A stretch of 64,000 nt of DNA from Palsa-504 sp963835775 (lineage in GTDB: Bacteria > Actinomycetota > Actinomycetes > Streptosporangiales > Streptosporangiaceae): the NCBI GenBank assembly GCA_963835775.1, contig CAWIHB010000025.1:186001-250000 (forward strand), written 5' to 3'. Made by a program: the position numbers and the translations under genes. The notes beneath the pieces were generated by a model that had not been told where the DNA came from, did no database searches, and saw only the letters and a list, made by a program, of their open reading frames with translations. Positions within the stretch are counted from its first letter, which is position 1; every line of letters starts with the position of its first letter. Below are positions 7,102 through 15,949 of the stretch, piece after piece.

Positions 7102-10100
7102 ATGCGCTGGCTAGTCGGCTGGAGCCTGCGGTTCCGGTACCTGGTGGTCGGCCTGGCCGCCGGGCTGCTGGTCTTCGGCGTGCAGCTGCTGGGGCACGAG
7201 AAGCTCGACGTGTTCCCGGAGTTCGCGCCGGTCTCGGTGGAGATCCAGACCGGCTGCCTGGGCCTGTCGCCGCAGGACGTCGAGTCGCTCACCACCATCC
7301 CGCTCGAGGCTGCGCTGCAGGGGGTGCCCGGCGTCGATGACGTACAGTCCTACTCCGAGCCGCAGCTGTCGGCGATCTACCTGTACTTCCGGTCCGGCAC
7401 GAGCCTGCTGCAGGCCAGGCAGCTGGTCCAGGAACGGCTGCAGACCACCGCGCACACGCTGCCGACCTGGTGCGATCCGCCGCAGATGTACCCGATCGTG
7501 TCCGCGACCAGCCGGGTCATGCAGATCGGCTTCACCTCGAGCACGATCTCCCCGCTCGAGCTGTCCAAGATCGCGCAGTGGGATATCAGGCCCAAGATCA
7601 TGGCCGTGCCCGGCGTGGCGAACGCGGCCATCTGGGGAGCCAACCCGCAGGAGATCATGGTCCAGGGCAACCCGGCGCTGATGCGGGCGCAGGGAATCAC
7701 GCTGGACCAGCTGATGACCACCGCGGCCAACGCGGTCGACACCACGGAAGTCCGCTACACCACGGGTGCGGCGGTCGGCTCGCTCGGCTTCATCGAGACC
7801 CCGGCGCAGCAGCTGGACGTCGATGACATCCAGCCGATCCAGACCCCGGCCGAGCTGGCCCAGGTGCCGCTGGAGACCGGCAGCGGCAAGCTGATCACGA
7901 TCGGCCAGGTGGCCTCGGTGGTGTACGGCTACCCGACACCGACCGGCGATGCGGTGGTGGACGGCGGCCCCGGCCTGATGATGGTGGTGGAGAAGTTCCC
8001 CGGCGCTAACACGCTGGACGTGACCAGGGGCGTCGACCAGGCGCTGGCCCAGCTGGCGCCCGGCCTGCCCGGCATCCACGTGGACGCCAACATCTTCCGG
8101 CAGGCGTCGTTCATCGAGACCGCGATCCACAACCTCGGCCTGTCGGTGCTCCTCGGCTGCATCCTGGTGGTATTCGTCCTGCTCGCGTTCCTGTTCCAGT
8201 GGCGCGCGGCGCTGGTCAGCCTGCTGGCGATCCCGCTGTCGCTGATCACCGCGGCGATCGTGCTCGAGCTGGCGGGGTCGACGATCAACACGATGGTGCT
8301 CGCCGGGTTCGCGGTCGCGGTCGGGGTGGTCGTCGACGACGCGATCATCGACATGGAGAACATCGTGCGGCGGCTGCGGGCGCGGCGGGCCGAAGGCAAG
8401 CGGGTGACCCCGCTGCACCTGGTGCTGGCGGCCTCCCTCGAGGTGCGGGTGGCCATCTTCTACGCCACCTTGATCAACATCGTCGTCACCAAGCCGGATA
8501 CCTCGCTCCCGGATATGGACCGCGAGGTGACCGCGCTGCAGCATCAGCTGCTCGCGATCCCCGGCGTGGCCGACGTCGGCAGCCACATCGGCACCGCGCC
8601 GCTGGGCGAGGAGATCAACGGGGTGAACTTCTCCGAAAGCTGGCTCAGCCTGTCACCGGACGCCGACTACCCGAAGGTCCTGAACGAGGTCCGGGCGGTC
8701 GCGTCCTCCTACCCCGGCACCTACACCGACGTCCAGACCTACCTGCACGAGCGGATCGACGAGGTGCTCACCGACGGCACCACCGACGACGTCGTGGTGC
8801 GCGTCTACGGCCCCGGCCTGGGCGAGCTGGGCACGCTGGGCAACCAGCTCGCCGCGGTGCTGGCCAGGATCCCCGGCCTGGTGGACGTCCACCCGGTCGC
8901 GCTCGAGTTCATCCCGCAGATCGAGGTCACGGTCAACCCGGCCGCCGCGCAGCGGTACGGGCTGACGCCCGGCGTGGTCCGGCGCGCGGCCGCGGTCATG
9001 ATGGCCAGCGAGCCGATGTCGGAGATCTCCTCCGGCGGCGCGCTCACCGTCGTCGCCGCCTGGAGCACCCCCGGCACCCGGCAGAACCTGGCCAGCCTGC
9101 GCCAGCTGGAGATCGACACCCCCAAGGGCGGGCACGTCACGCTGGGGCAGGTCGCGTCGATCACCGTGCAGCCGTCCGCGAGCCAGGTGCTGCGGGAGGA
9201 CGGCAAGCGCTACACCGAGGTGGACGCGGACATCAGCGGCCGCAGCCTGAGCTCGGTGACCGGCGCGGTCAAGGCGGCGCTGGCCGGGTTCCGCTTCCCG
9301 TCCGGCTACCGCTACACGCTGCTGGGCGAGGCGACCGAGCGGGCCTCGGCGCAGCAGCGGCTGCTGATCTTCGGGCTGGCCGCCGCGCTGGTCATTCTGC
9401 TGCTGCTGCAGACCGCGTTCCGGAGCTGGCGGCTGTCCTTCCTGCTGTTCCTGACCCTGCCCACGGCGCTGGTCGGCGGGGTGCTCGCGGCGTGGGGAGC
9501 GCTCGGCACGATCACGCTGGGCGCGCTGGTCGGCTTCTTCACCGTGCTCGGCATCGCCGCCCGCAACGGCATCCTGCTGATCAGCCACTTCCGTCACCTG
9601 GAGGAGGTGGAAGGCGAGCCGTTCGGGCCGGAGCTGGTGGTCCGCGCCAGCGAGCGGCTCTCCCCGATCATGATGACCGCGCTGGCCACGGCGCTCGCCT
9701 TGCTGCCGCTGGTCGTCCTCGGTAACCGGCCCGGCCAGGAAATCGAGTACCCGATGGCGGTCGTGATCCTCGGCGGGCTGGCCACCTCGACGCTGCTGAA
9801 CCTGTTCGTGCTGCCCGTGCTCTACCTGTGGGCCGGCCAGCGCGCGGGCACGCAGGCGACGCCGGGTGACGGGCCTGTCCCGGCCGCCGGCCCGTGCCGG
9901 CCAGGCGCTCAGGACGAGATCGCCTGGAAGGCGTCGCCGTGGCCGCGCAGGCCGGCCGCTGGTATGGACACGTTCCGGCCCGGCCGGCCGGTGACCCAGC
10001 CGACCCGGGCCGGGTCCTCGCCGACGCTCTTCAGCGCGGCCATGGCGGCCTGCTGCCGGGCCGCGGGGACGATCACGCAGAACCCGATGCCCATGTTGAA

Positions 10101-10191
10101 CGTGGCGTACATGGTGGCCGCCGGGACCGGGCCCTTTTCCGCGATGAGCGCGAAGACCGGCGGCGGGGCGGGCAGCGCGTCCAGTTCGTAG
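7102..10191 (+). CDS. RND efflux transporter (HME/CusA-like), internally deleted and run-on
   Basis: The start MRWLVGWSLRFRYLVVGLAA is a typical first helix, followed by the N-terminal porter domain and three helices near residues 340-430, including VGVVVDDAIIDMENIV. After FYATLINIVV the sequence jumps to TKPDTSLPDMDREVTAL, which in relatives lies about 140 residues later past TM5-TM7. It then continues with the C-terminal porter, terminal helices and the conserved AARNGILLISHF and MTALATALALLPLV segments. Losing three helices would place the second porter domain on the wrong side of the membrane, so export function is unlikely. RND homology ends near LYLWAGQR (about 9840). The last about 115 residues are antisense to purM because no stop codon is met until 10191. 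Confidence 0.8.
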   Translation: MRWLVGWSLRFRYLVVGLAAGLLVFGVQLLGHEKLDVFPEFAPVSVEIQTGCLGLSPQDVESLTTIPLEAALQGVPGVDDVQSYSEPQLSAIYLYFRSGTSLLQARQLVQERLQTTAHTLPTWCDPPQMYPIVSATSRVMQIGFTSSTISPLELSKIAQWDIRPKIMAVPGVANAAIWGANPQEIMVQGNPALMRAQGITLDQLMTTAANAVDTTEVRYTTGAAVGSLGFIETPAQQLDVDDIQPIQTPAELAQVPLETGSGKLITIGQVASVVYGYPTPTGDAVVDGGPGLMMVVEKFPGANTLDVTRGVDQALAQLAPGLPGIHVDANIFRQASFIETAIHNLGLSVLLGCILVVFVLLAFLFQWRAALVSLLAIPLSLITAAIVLELAGSTINTMVLAGFAVAVGVVVDDAIIDMENIVRRLRARRAEGKRVTPLHLVLAASLEVRVAIFYATLINIVVTKPDTSLPDMDREVTALQHQLLAIPGVADVGSHIGTAPLGEEINGVNFSESWLSLSPDADYPKVLNEVRAVASSYPGTYTDVQTYLHERIDEVLTDGTTDDVVVRVYGPGLGELGTLGNQLAAVLARIPGLVDVHPVALEFIPQIEVTVNPAAAQRYGLTPGVVRRAAAVMMASEPMSEISSGGALTVVAAWSTPGTRQNLASLRQLEIDTPKGGHVTLGQVASITVQPSASQVLREDGKRYTEVDADISGRSLSSVTGAVKAALAGFRFPSGYRYTLLGEATERASAQQRLLIFGLAAALVILLLLQTAFRSWRLSFLLFLTLPTALVGGVLAAWGALGTITLGALVGFFTVLGIAARNGILLISHFRHLEEVEGEPFGPELVVRASERLSPIMMTALATALALLPLVVLGNRPGQEIEYPMAVVILGGLATSTLLNLFVLPVLYLWAGQRAGTQATPGDGPVPAAGPCRPGAQDEIAWKASPWPRRPAAGMDTFRPGRPVTQPTRAGSSPTLFSAAMAACCRAAGTITQNPMPMLNVAYMVAAGTGPFSAMSAKTGGGAGSASSS

Positions 10192-11030
10192 GACACGTCC
10201 GCGGCCAGCCGGCCCAGGTTGAGCAGCCCGCCGCCGGAGATGTGCACCAGGCCGCGCGGTTCGATGCCCGCCTCCCACAGCGCCTCGGCGGCCCGGACGT
10301 AGACCCGGGTGGGCTGCAGCAGCGCGTCGTCCAGGTGCCGGGCCGTGCCCGGCACCCGGTCGGCCAGCCCCATCTTGGCCACGTCGAACAGGACGTGCCT
10401 GGCCAGCGAGTACCCGTTGCTGTGCAGGCCGGAGCTGGGCAGCCCGAGGACCACGTCGCCGGGCCGCACCGCGGAACCGTCCAGCGGCACCCGGCCCGGC
10501 GGCAGCGCGCCGATCGCGGTGCCGACCAGGTCGAGCATGGGCCGCCCGCCCGCCGGGTCGGCCAGCATGGACCCGATCTGGGCGATCTCGCCGCCGGGCA
10601 CGGCGATCCCGGCCAGGTCCGCGCCCAGGTACAGGCCGCGGGCCACCTCCTCGAGCACGCCCTCGTCGATCCGGTCGGTGGCCACGTAGTCCAGCAGCGC
10701 CAGCGGTACCGCGCCCACGCAGATCAGGTCGTTGACGTTGTTGGCCACGCAGTCGATCCCGATCGGCTCCCACCGGTTGGCCTCGCGGGCCAGCAGGATC
10801 TTGGTGCCCACCCCGTCGGTGCTCAGCGCCAGCCGGGGCCCGGGCGGGATGTCGATCAGGGTGGCGAAGTAGCCGCTGGCCAGGCCGGTGATGCTGGCCA
10901 CCATGGGGGATCTGACCGCGGTGCGGGCCAGCCAGGGCCGCATGGCCCGGGCGAACACCTGCTGCTCGCGTTCCTCGTCCACCCCGGCCGTGGCGTAGCT
11001 GGGCGGCGGCGGCGCCGGTTCCTGATCCAT
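9909..11030 (-). CDS. purM: Phosphoribosylformylglycinamidine cyclo-ligase (AIR synthase)-like
   Basis: Forms aminoimidazole ribotide from FGAM with ATP in purine synthesis. The start is ATG 11030 (MDQEPAPPPPSYATAGVDEE) with AAGGGGGA upstream, giving 373 residues; the longer upstream frame crosses the promoter. Family features are SYATAGVD near the N-terminus, LALSTDGVGTKILLA, GIDCVANNVNDLI, VPLALLDYVATDRI, GGEIAQIGSML, GLPSSGLHSNGYSLAR and HISGGGLLNLGRL. It resembles a divergent PurM subgroup more than the enzyme usually next to purF, so a specialised paralogue is possible. Its 3' 283 bases overlap the run-on end of the RND gene on the other strand. Confidence 0.82.
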   Translation of the reverse strand: MDQEPAPPPPSYATAGVDEEREQQVFARAMRPWLARTAVRSPMVASITGLASGYFATLIDIPPGPRLALSTDGVGTKILLAREANRWEPIGIDCVANNVNDLICVGAVPLALLDYVATDRIDEGVLEEVARGLYLGADLAGIAVPGGEIAQIGSMLADPAGGRPMLDLVGTAIGALPPGRVPLDGSAVRPGDVVLGLPSSGLHSNGYSLARHVLFDVAKMGLADRVPGTARHLDDALLQPTRVYVRAAEALWEAGIEPRGLVHISGGGLLNLGRLAADVSYELDALPAPPPVFALIAEKGPVPAATMYATFNMGIGFCVIVPAARQQAAMAALKSVGEDPARVGWVTGRPGRNVSIPAAGLRGHGDAFQAISS

Positions 11031-11111
11031 CGGATGTCCCCCTTGGTCGCGATTGCCCATGGTAAGCGAGCAACCGGGCCGGAGGCGGGAACCACGGCCC
11101 GTTCGGAATAA

Positions 11112-11123
11112 TTGAAGTTTCAA
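11112..11123. promoter_or_regulatory. Inverted repeat TTGAA-GT-TTCAA
   Basis: A short perfect inverted repeat in the 131-bp gap between divergent purM and pirin genes, in an A/T-rich island unusual for this DNA. It is a candidate operator for the pirin gene, whose start lies 39 nt downstream. Confidence 0.4.
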
Positions 11124-11161
11124 ATGTAGTTATGCTGGCACCAAAGCTGAGGAGGCCAGCC

Positions 11162-12130
11162 ATGCCAGCCATCACCGTCGACGACATCCTGGTGCTGCCG
11201 CGGGTACCCGAGCCCGACGTCACCATCGCCGAGCGTAAGGTCACCTCGGTGACCACCGCCCCGTCCGGGTTCGAGGGCGAGGGGTTCCCGGTCCGGCGCG
11301 CGTTCGCCGGGGTGGACCTGCCGCGGCTCGACCCGTTCGTGCACATGGACCAGATGGGCGAGGTCGATTACGGCCCCGGCGAGCCCAAGGGCACCCCGTG
11401 GCACCCGCACCGCGGGTTCGAGACCGTCACCTACATCATCGACGGCACGTTCCGTCACCAGGACTCCAACGGCGGCGGCGGGCTGATCACCAACGGCGAC
11501 ACCCAGTGGATGACCGCCGGGGCCGGCATCCTGCACATCGAGGCGCCACCGGAGGAGCTGGTGGTCAGCGGCGGGCTGTTCCACGGCTTCCAGCTGTGGG
11601 TCAACCTGCCCGCCCGGCTGAAGATGACGGCGCCGCGCTACCAGGACATCCGGGCCGGGCAGGTGGCCCTGCTGGCCTCGGCCGACGGCGGGGCGCTGCT
11701 GCGGGTCATCGCCGGTGACTTCGACGGGCACCAGGGGCCCGGTATCACGCACACGCCGATCTCGCTGGTGCACGCCACCGTGTCGGCCGGCGCGCAGGTC
11801 CGGCTGCCGTGGCGGGCCGACTTCAACTCGCTGGCCTACGTGCTGGCCGGGAGCGGCACGGTCGGCGCGGAGAAGCGGCCCGTGCGGATGGGGCAGCTGG
11901 CGGTGTTCGGGGCGGGCGGCGCGATCACGTTCGCGGCTGCTGCGGCCCGGGATCTCGACGTCCTGCTGCTGGGCGGCGAGCCGATCCGCGAGCCGGTGGC
12001 CGCCTACGGCCCGTTCGTCATGAACACCCGGGCCGAGCTGGCCCAGGCCTTCGAGGACTACCAGGCCGGACGGCTGGGGTCGATTCCCGCGGTGCCGGTC
12101 GAGCCCCACCCGGGCCACGACGTTCTTTAA
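11162..12130 (+). CDS. Pirin family protein
   Basis: A bicupin of 322 residues; some family members have quercetin 2,3-dioxygenase activity, others have regulatory roles. The start is ATG 11162 behind GAGGAGG (MPAITVDDILVLP). The N-terminal cupin holds the pirin signature: DPFVHMDQMG, PWHPHRGFETVTYIIDG, RHQDSNGGGGLI and GAGILHIEAP, which supply the expected His and Glu metal ligands. The C-terminal cupin runs from about residue 200 and ends in the pirin motif GEPIREPVAAYGPFVMN. It is monocistronic and divergent from purM. Substrate cannot be told from sequence. Confidence 0.9.
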   Translation: MPAITVDDILVLPRVPEPDVTIAERKVTSVTTAPSGFEGEGFPVRRAFAGVDLPRLDPFVHMDQMGEVDYGPGEPKGTPWHPHRGFETVTYIIDGTFRHQDSNGGGGLITNGDTQWMTAGAGILHIEAPPEELVVSGGLFHGFQLWVNLPARLKMTAPRYQDIRAGQVALLASADGGALLRVIAGDFDGHQGPGITHTPISLVHATVSAGAQVRLPWRADFNSLAYVLAGSGTVGAEKRPVRMGQLAVFGAGGAITFAAAAARDLDVLLLGGEPIREPVAAYGPFVMNTRAELAQAFEDYQAGRLGSIPAVPVEPHPGHDVL

Positions 12131-12163
12131 GCGGCCGAACGGGCCGTGCTGCACGCGGCCGGG

Positions 12164-12364
12164 TTAGCTGCGCGCGAGCTTGAGGGCCAGGGCGGGGCAG
12201 GCGCCGACGGCGCGGCGGGCGTCGCGGTCCAGGGCGGGGGGCAGCGGGTGCGGGTCCACTATGGGGTAACCCCATTCGTCCAGGGTGATCAGCTCGGGCA
12301 GCAGCTCGGCGCACACGCCGTGGCCGGTGCAGTCGATCGGGTTCACCCGCAAGGTGTCGGCCAT
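12164..12364 (-). CDS. Small ferredoxin, probably 3Fe-4S
   Basis: 66 residues from ATG 12364 (MADTLRVNPIDCTGHGVCAE). Three cysteines are visible (CTGHGVC and a later ACP), the pattern of single-cluster 3Fe-4S or 4Fe-4S ferredoxins common in actinobacteria. The start is 2 nt after the stop of the NuoF-like gene, so they are one transcript. It probably shuttles electrons between the NuoF-like subunit and the membrane component of this operon. It ends about 30 nt from the convergent pirin stop. Confidence 0.85.
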   Translation of the reverse strand: MADTLRVNPIDCTGHGVCAELLPELITLDEWGYPIVDPHPLPPALDRDARRAVGACPALALKLARS

Positions 12365-12366
12365 GG

Positions 12367-13665
12367 TCAGGTCCAGTCGTCTTCGGTGGTGGGCATGCCG
12401 TCCGGCAGCGGCAGGAACGGGGCGCGGCTGGTGGCCGAACACTGGCCCCGCCCGTGCAGGTGTATCTCGGACAAAAAAACGGTCAGGGCGCTGCGTACGA
12501 AGCGGACCGAGCCGTCCGGGTGGTTACAGGCGCCGCGGCCGGTGACCAGGCCGCACCAGCGTTCCAGGTCAGCCCGGGTCTGCCTGCGGTGGCCACGGCC
12601 GGCTAGTTCGGCCAGGCCGGCGGCGATCCGGGGCAGGCCGTTCAGGCAGGGCCCGCACTGGCCGGCCGATTCGGCGGCCAGGTAGCGGGTGACCCGGGCC
12701 GCCTCGGCCAGGCCGCAGCGGTCGGCGGGCAGCGCCGCGATGACGCCGGCCCCGGGCGCCGCCCCGTAGACCTGCAGCGCCTGGTGGTCCAGGGTCAGCG
12801 CGGCGGCCTGGGGCGCGGACAACCAGGTGCCGTGGAAACCGCCGACCAGGACCGCCTGCGCCCCGGCGAACTCCAGCAGGCTGCCGAGCGGGGCGCCGAT
12901 CTCGGTCTCGGTGACGTGGCTGCCGCCGTGCGCCTGATGCACGGTGGCCAGCATGCTGCCCGGCTCGTCCGGCGTGCCGAGCGTGCGGAACCAGCGCGGT
13001 CCGTACCGGGCGATCAGGGCCAGGTGGGCCAGGGTCTCCACGTTCTGGACCAAGGTGGGCGCGCCGCCCAGGCCGCGGTCGCTGACCCGCGGCGGCTGGA
13101 AGGTGGGCAGCGCGGGCCCGCCGCCGAGCCGGTTGACCAGTGCCGTCTCCTGGCCGGCCAGGAACCGGGGCGGCGCCTGGGTGACCGTGACGGGAAGCCG
13201 GTCCAGGCCGGCGGCGGTACGTTCGGCCAGGGCCCGCTGCAGTTCGGGGTGGTAGCCCGGGTGCAGGTACAGGTGGGCCTCGGCGGCGCCGATGGCCTCG
13301 GCGGCCAACTGCAGGCCGTCCAGCACCAGGTTGGGCGCGGCCCGCAGCAGCACGGCGTCCTTGTAGCTGGCGGGCTCGCTCTCCGCGCCGTTGGCCACCA
13401 GCACCTTGCGGCCCAGCCCGGCGGCGACGGCGGCCAGCTTGCGGTGCACGGGAAAGGCGGCACCGCCGCGGCCGGTCAGGCCGGCCGCCCTTACTGCCTC
13501 GATGAGCCCGGCGCCGTTCCCGCGGTAGGGCGGGCGGCCGTACCTGGCCAGGTGCGTGCGGAGGTCTTCGGGCACGCCGGGGACCAGGGGCAGCAGGCGG
13601 GGCAGCCCGGAAGCAGCCTGCCGGGCTGCCCTGCCTGCCGCCGGGTCGTTCAGCGTCATGGTCAT
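12367..13665 (-). CDS. NuoF-like NADH:acceptor oxidoreductase subunit
   Basis: 432 residues from ATG 13665 (MTMTLNDPAAGR), with AGAGGA upstream and an ATGA overlap with the membrane protein gene. It resembles the FMN/NADH-binding subunit of complex I: AGLTGRGGAAFPVHRK, VLVANGAESEPASYKD, then LGGAPTLVQNVETLAHL. The C-terminal Fe-S region reads SAGQCGPCLNG and GRGACNH, giving three of the cysteines of the NuoF 4Fe-4S site (CxxC plus a distal C). There is no other Nuo gene here, so it is a stand-alone electron-input module: NADH is oxidised and electrons pass to the downstream ferredoxin and the ferric-reductase-like membrane protein. Direction of flow is inferred. Confidence 0.85.
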   Translation of the reverse strand: MTMTLNDPAAGRAARQAASGLPRLLPLVPGVPEDLRTHLARYGRPPYRGNGAGLIEAVRAAGLTGRGGAAFPVHRKLAAVAAGLGRKVLVANGAESEPASYKDAVLLRAAPNLVLDGLQLAAEAIGAAEAHLYLHPGYHPELQRALAERTAAGLDRLPVTVTQAPPRFLAGQETALVNRLGGGPALPTFQPPRVSDRGLGGAPTLVQNVETLAHLALIARYGPRWFRTLGTPDEPGSMLATVHQAHGGSHVTETEIGAPLGSLLEFAGAQAVLVGGFHGTWLSAPQAAALTLDHQALQVYGAAPGAGVIAALPADRCGLAEAARVTRYLAAESAGQCGPCLNGLPRIAAGLAELAGRGHRRQTRADLERWCGLVTGRGACNHPDGSVRFVRSALTVFLSEIHLHGRGQCSATSRAPFLPLPDGMPTTEDDWT

Positions 13666-14330
13666 CGGTAGGTCCTCTCCCGCTCGTGCGGCCGGCTGGT
13701 GCGTGGCGTGGTGCCGGTCCTGGCACCGGTCCTGGCGCCGCCGTGCGGCGCGAGCAGGGCGGCGACCCGCCCGGCCCGGGGCAGCTGGCGCGCGGCGCTG
13801 GCCAGCCGCCAGATGATGGCGGCCGCGACGATCAGCGCGCAGGCGACGCCGAGGTCGAGCAGCCAGCCGTGCTGCAGGTCCTTGCTCGAGCCGATGCTGT
13901 GCGCCAGCGCCACCGGCCAGCTCAGGTAGGCCAGCAGGTGGATGGCCCGCCACAGCGTCCGGTTCAGGCGGCCGCGGAGCAGGCTGGTGATGATCATGGC
14001 CAGCATCAGGTCGAACGAGATGGCGCCCAGGCCGAGCCAGAACCGCTCGTACCCGGAAGCGAACGGGATGACAGCGGAGGCGACCGGGATGTGGACGTAG
14101 GTGTCGAGCACCGCGGTCAGCACGTGCAGCGTGATGAACGCCACGGCCAGCAGCGAGATGTTCCGGTGCAGGCTGGTAACCGCGAACCGGGGCAGGCCGG
14201 GCAGCCGGCCCTGCCGGTTGACCAGGATGCCGAGCACCAGGACGGCGGTGAGCAGCAGCAGCGCGACCACGCCGGTGGCCCGGCTGGTGTACCAGAACGC
14301 GGTGGTCCCGCTCATGTCTGTCGTTCCCAT
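13662..14330 (-). CDS. Ferric-reductase-like transmembrane haem protein
   Basis: 222 residues with about six hydrophobic helices (VVALLLLTAVLVLGILV, ISLLAVAFITLHVLTAVLD, DLMLAMIITSLL and others). Histidines sit within helices or at their ends (SLHRN, TLHVLTA, RAIHLLAY, ALAHSIG), as expected for b-type haem ligation in the ferric-reductase-like domain. The basic Ala/Arg tail is cytoplasmic-looking. The start at 14330 is used here; ATG 14315 (MSGTTAFWY) is also possible. It is translationally coupled to the NuoF-like gene and 78 nt downstream of apbE. It likely carries electrons across the membrane toward a flavinylated outer protein. Confidence 0.82.
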   Translation of the reverse strand: MGTTDMSGTTAFWYTSRATGVVALLLLTAVLVLGILVNRQGRLPGLPRFAVTSLHRNISLLAVAFITLHVLTAVLDTYVHIPVASAVIPFASGYERFWLGLGAISFDLMLAMIITSLLRGRLNRTLWRAIHLLAYLSWPVALAHSIGSSKDLQHGWLLDLGVACALIVAAAIIWRLASAARQLPRAGRVAALLAPHGGARTGARTGTTPRTSRPHERERTYR

Positions 14331-14408
14331 CCGGTCGGGGCTGATTGTTCGTTCACGTTCTTCATCCTCGGTGGCCGCAGTCGGTAAAGCCTGGAAGCTA
14401 GTTCTGAG

Positions 14409-15407
14409 CTAGCTCTGGCTTTCCGGCTGTCCGGGCTTTCCGGCTGCGGGCTCCTGGGGCCAGCCGGCCACGGTGAACACCGCGCCGGTGGTGTCGACCA
14501 GCCGGGACGGCAGGCCGAGGCCGGCCAGCCAGCCGAGCGCCGCACGGCCGCGGATCACCGCGGCCGTGCTGGCCGTGTTGGCGTCCGCGCAGCTGCCCGC
14601 GGCCACCGAGACGGTCCGCCATACGGATTCGGCCGGGCGGCTGGTGCGCGGGTCGAGTATGTGGTGCAGGACGTCGCCGCCGCGCTGCCAGCGGCGCGCG
14701 GTGGTGCTCGAGGTGGCCAGGCCGCCGTCGCGGATCGCGACCACCGCGTAGGGTCCGTCCGGCGGGTCCTCGGGCGAGCCGGTCACGTCCTGGACCCGGA
14801 TCCGCCAGCCGTCTCGCGGGGCGGGGCCGGCCACGGCGATGTCGCCGCCCAGGCTGACCAGGACGCCGCAGCCGAACTGCGCCGCGATCCGGGCCGCGGC
14901 GCGATCGGCGGCCCAGGCCTTGGCGGTCGCGCCGAGGTCGAGCCGGACGCCCGCGGGCAGCCGCAGCAGGCGCCCGTCCAGGTGCACCTCGCGCCACCCG
15001 GGCACGGTCCTGACCGTGACGGGCAGCGCCGGACCGGTGCGCGGCACCTGGCCGAAGTCCCGGTCGTAGCCGAGTTCGGCCATGGCCGCGCCGACGGTGG
15101 GGTCGACGTCGCCGTCGGTTAGTTCGGCGGCCCGCAGCGCCACCGCGATGGCCTCGGCGAGCAGCGGGCTGACCTGGGTCTCGCCGCCGCGCAGCGCGCA
15201 GATCTCCGAGTCCGGGCGGAACCGGCTGCAGGCCAGGTCGATTCTGGCCAGGTCCGCTTCGAGCAGCTCGCGGGCCTGGGCCAGGGCGGGCGGGCCGGTC
15301 ACCACCAGCCGCACCAGCGTGCCGAGGGCGCGCCAGGAGGCCGCCGCCTCGGCAGTATCTGCCTCGGCGGTATCTGCCTCGGCGGTATCTGCTTCGGTGG
15401 GCGGCAT
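14409..15407 (-). CDS. apbE: FAD:protein FMN transferase, ApbE family
   Basis: Attaches FMN covalently to Ser/Thr of extracytosolic electron-transfer proteins. 332 residues from ATG 15407, overlapping the upstream gene as TGATG. Seen: SRFRPDSEICALR near the N-terminus, VDPTVGAAMAELGYDRDF, the LDLGATAKAWAADRAAA segment (typical DLGgiaKGyA motif), VSLGGDIAVAG and LATSSTTARRW, then HHILDPRTSRPAES. No signal peptide is obvious. The N-terminus carries a 5-residue repeat (EADTA, three copies of a 15-bp unit at 15346-15390). Neighbours on both sides are redox or membrane proteins, so a partner substrate is expected in this operon. Confidence 0.92.
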   Translation of the reverse strand: MPPTEADTAEADTAEADTAEAAASWRALGTLVRLVVTGPPALAQARELLEADLARIDLACSRFRPDSEICALRGGETQVSPLLAEAIAVALRAAELTDGDVDPTVGAAMAELGYDRDFGQVPRTGPALPVTVRTVPGWREVHLDGRLLRLPAGVRLDLGATAKAWAADRAAARIAAQFGCGVLVSLGGDIAVAGPAPRDGWRIRVQDVTGSPEDPPDGPYAVVAIRDGGLATSSTTARRWQRGGDVLHHILDPRTSRPAESVWRTVSVAAGSCADANTASTAAVIRGRAALGWLAGLGLPSRLVDTTGAVFTVAGWPQEPAAGKPGQPESQS

Positions 15408-15826
15408 CACGAGCCGCCGGAGGTGGCCGAGCTGCTGCCGGAACTCGAGGTCGGGGTGGAACCGGAGCTGAAGCCGCTGGAGCCGGTCGAGCTGGAACTG
15501 GAGCCGGTGGAGCCCGTGGAGCCCGTCGAGCCCGAGCTCGATCCGGTCGAGCCCGAGCTCGATCCGGTCGAGCCGGAACTGGAACCTGAGGAACTTGATC
15601 CGGTACTGCCCGACGAGGTGGACCCGGAACTGCTCGAGCTGGACCGCGTCGCGGAGGACGCGGCGGTGTGCGTGGAACCCGGCAGGACCAGCGCGATCGC
15701 CCCGGCCGCCGCCACGCTGGACAGGGTTACGACCGTGGTGGCCGAACGGACCTTGGCCCGGCCGTTTTCCCTGGCCGCCTTGGCCCGGCGCAGGGCATCC
15801 CGGTGTGCGTTGCTCATGTCTGCCAT
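15407..15826 (-). CDS. Membrane-anchored Ser/Gly/Thr-repeat protein
   Basis: 139 residues (or 136 from ATG 15817). The basic N-terminus (MSNAHRDALRRAKAARENGR) is followed by one membrane helix (TTVVTLSSVAAAGAIALVLP). The rest is almost only Ser, Gly and Thr in SGSTG-type repeats ending SSATSGGS. It is the first gene of the ApbE operon and overlaps apbE by one base. In related operons this position holds a protein with the same anchor and linker plus an FMN-binding domain ending in an SGAT(Y/L)TS flavinylation motif; here that domain is absent. The many SGST tetrapeptides resemble the [ST]G[AS][ST] ApbE target. It is either a truncated acceptor or a repeat-type acceptor. Confidence 0.6.
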   Translation of the reverse strand: MADMSNAHRDALRRAKAARENGRAKVRSATTVVTLSSVAAAGAIALVLPGSTHTAASSATRSSSSSSGSTSSGSTGSSSSGSSSGSTGSSSGSTGSSSGSTGSTGSTGSSSSSTGSSGFSSGSTPTSSSGSSSATSGGS

Positions 15827-15949
15827 TCTGCGGTCGCGTATTGGGAGCCTTCTGTACGGAACTTCTCGGTTGGCTATGAGCCGACCGGTCTGTCCGTCCC
15901 ATCCGCAAGGCGAGGCTAGCCGGGGAACATGAAGGACACCTGAAGGCCG

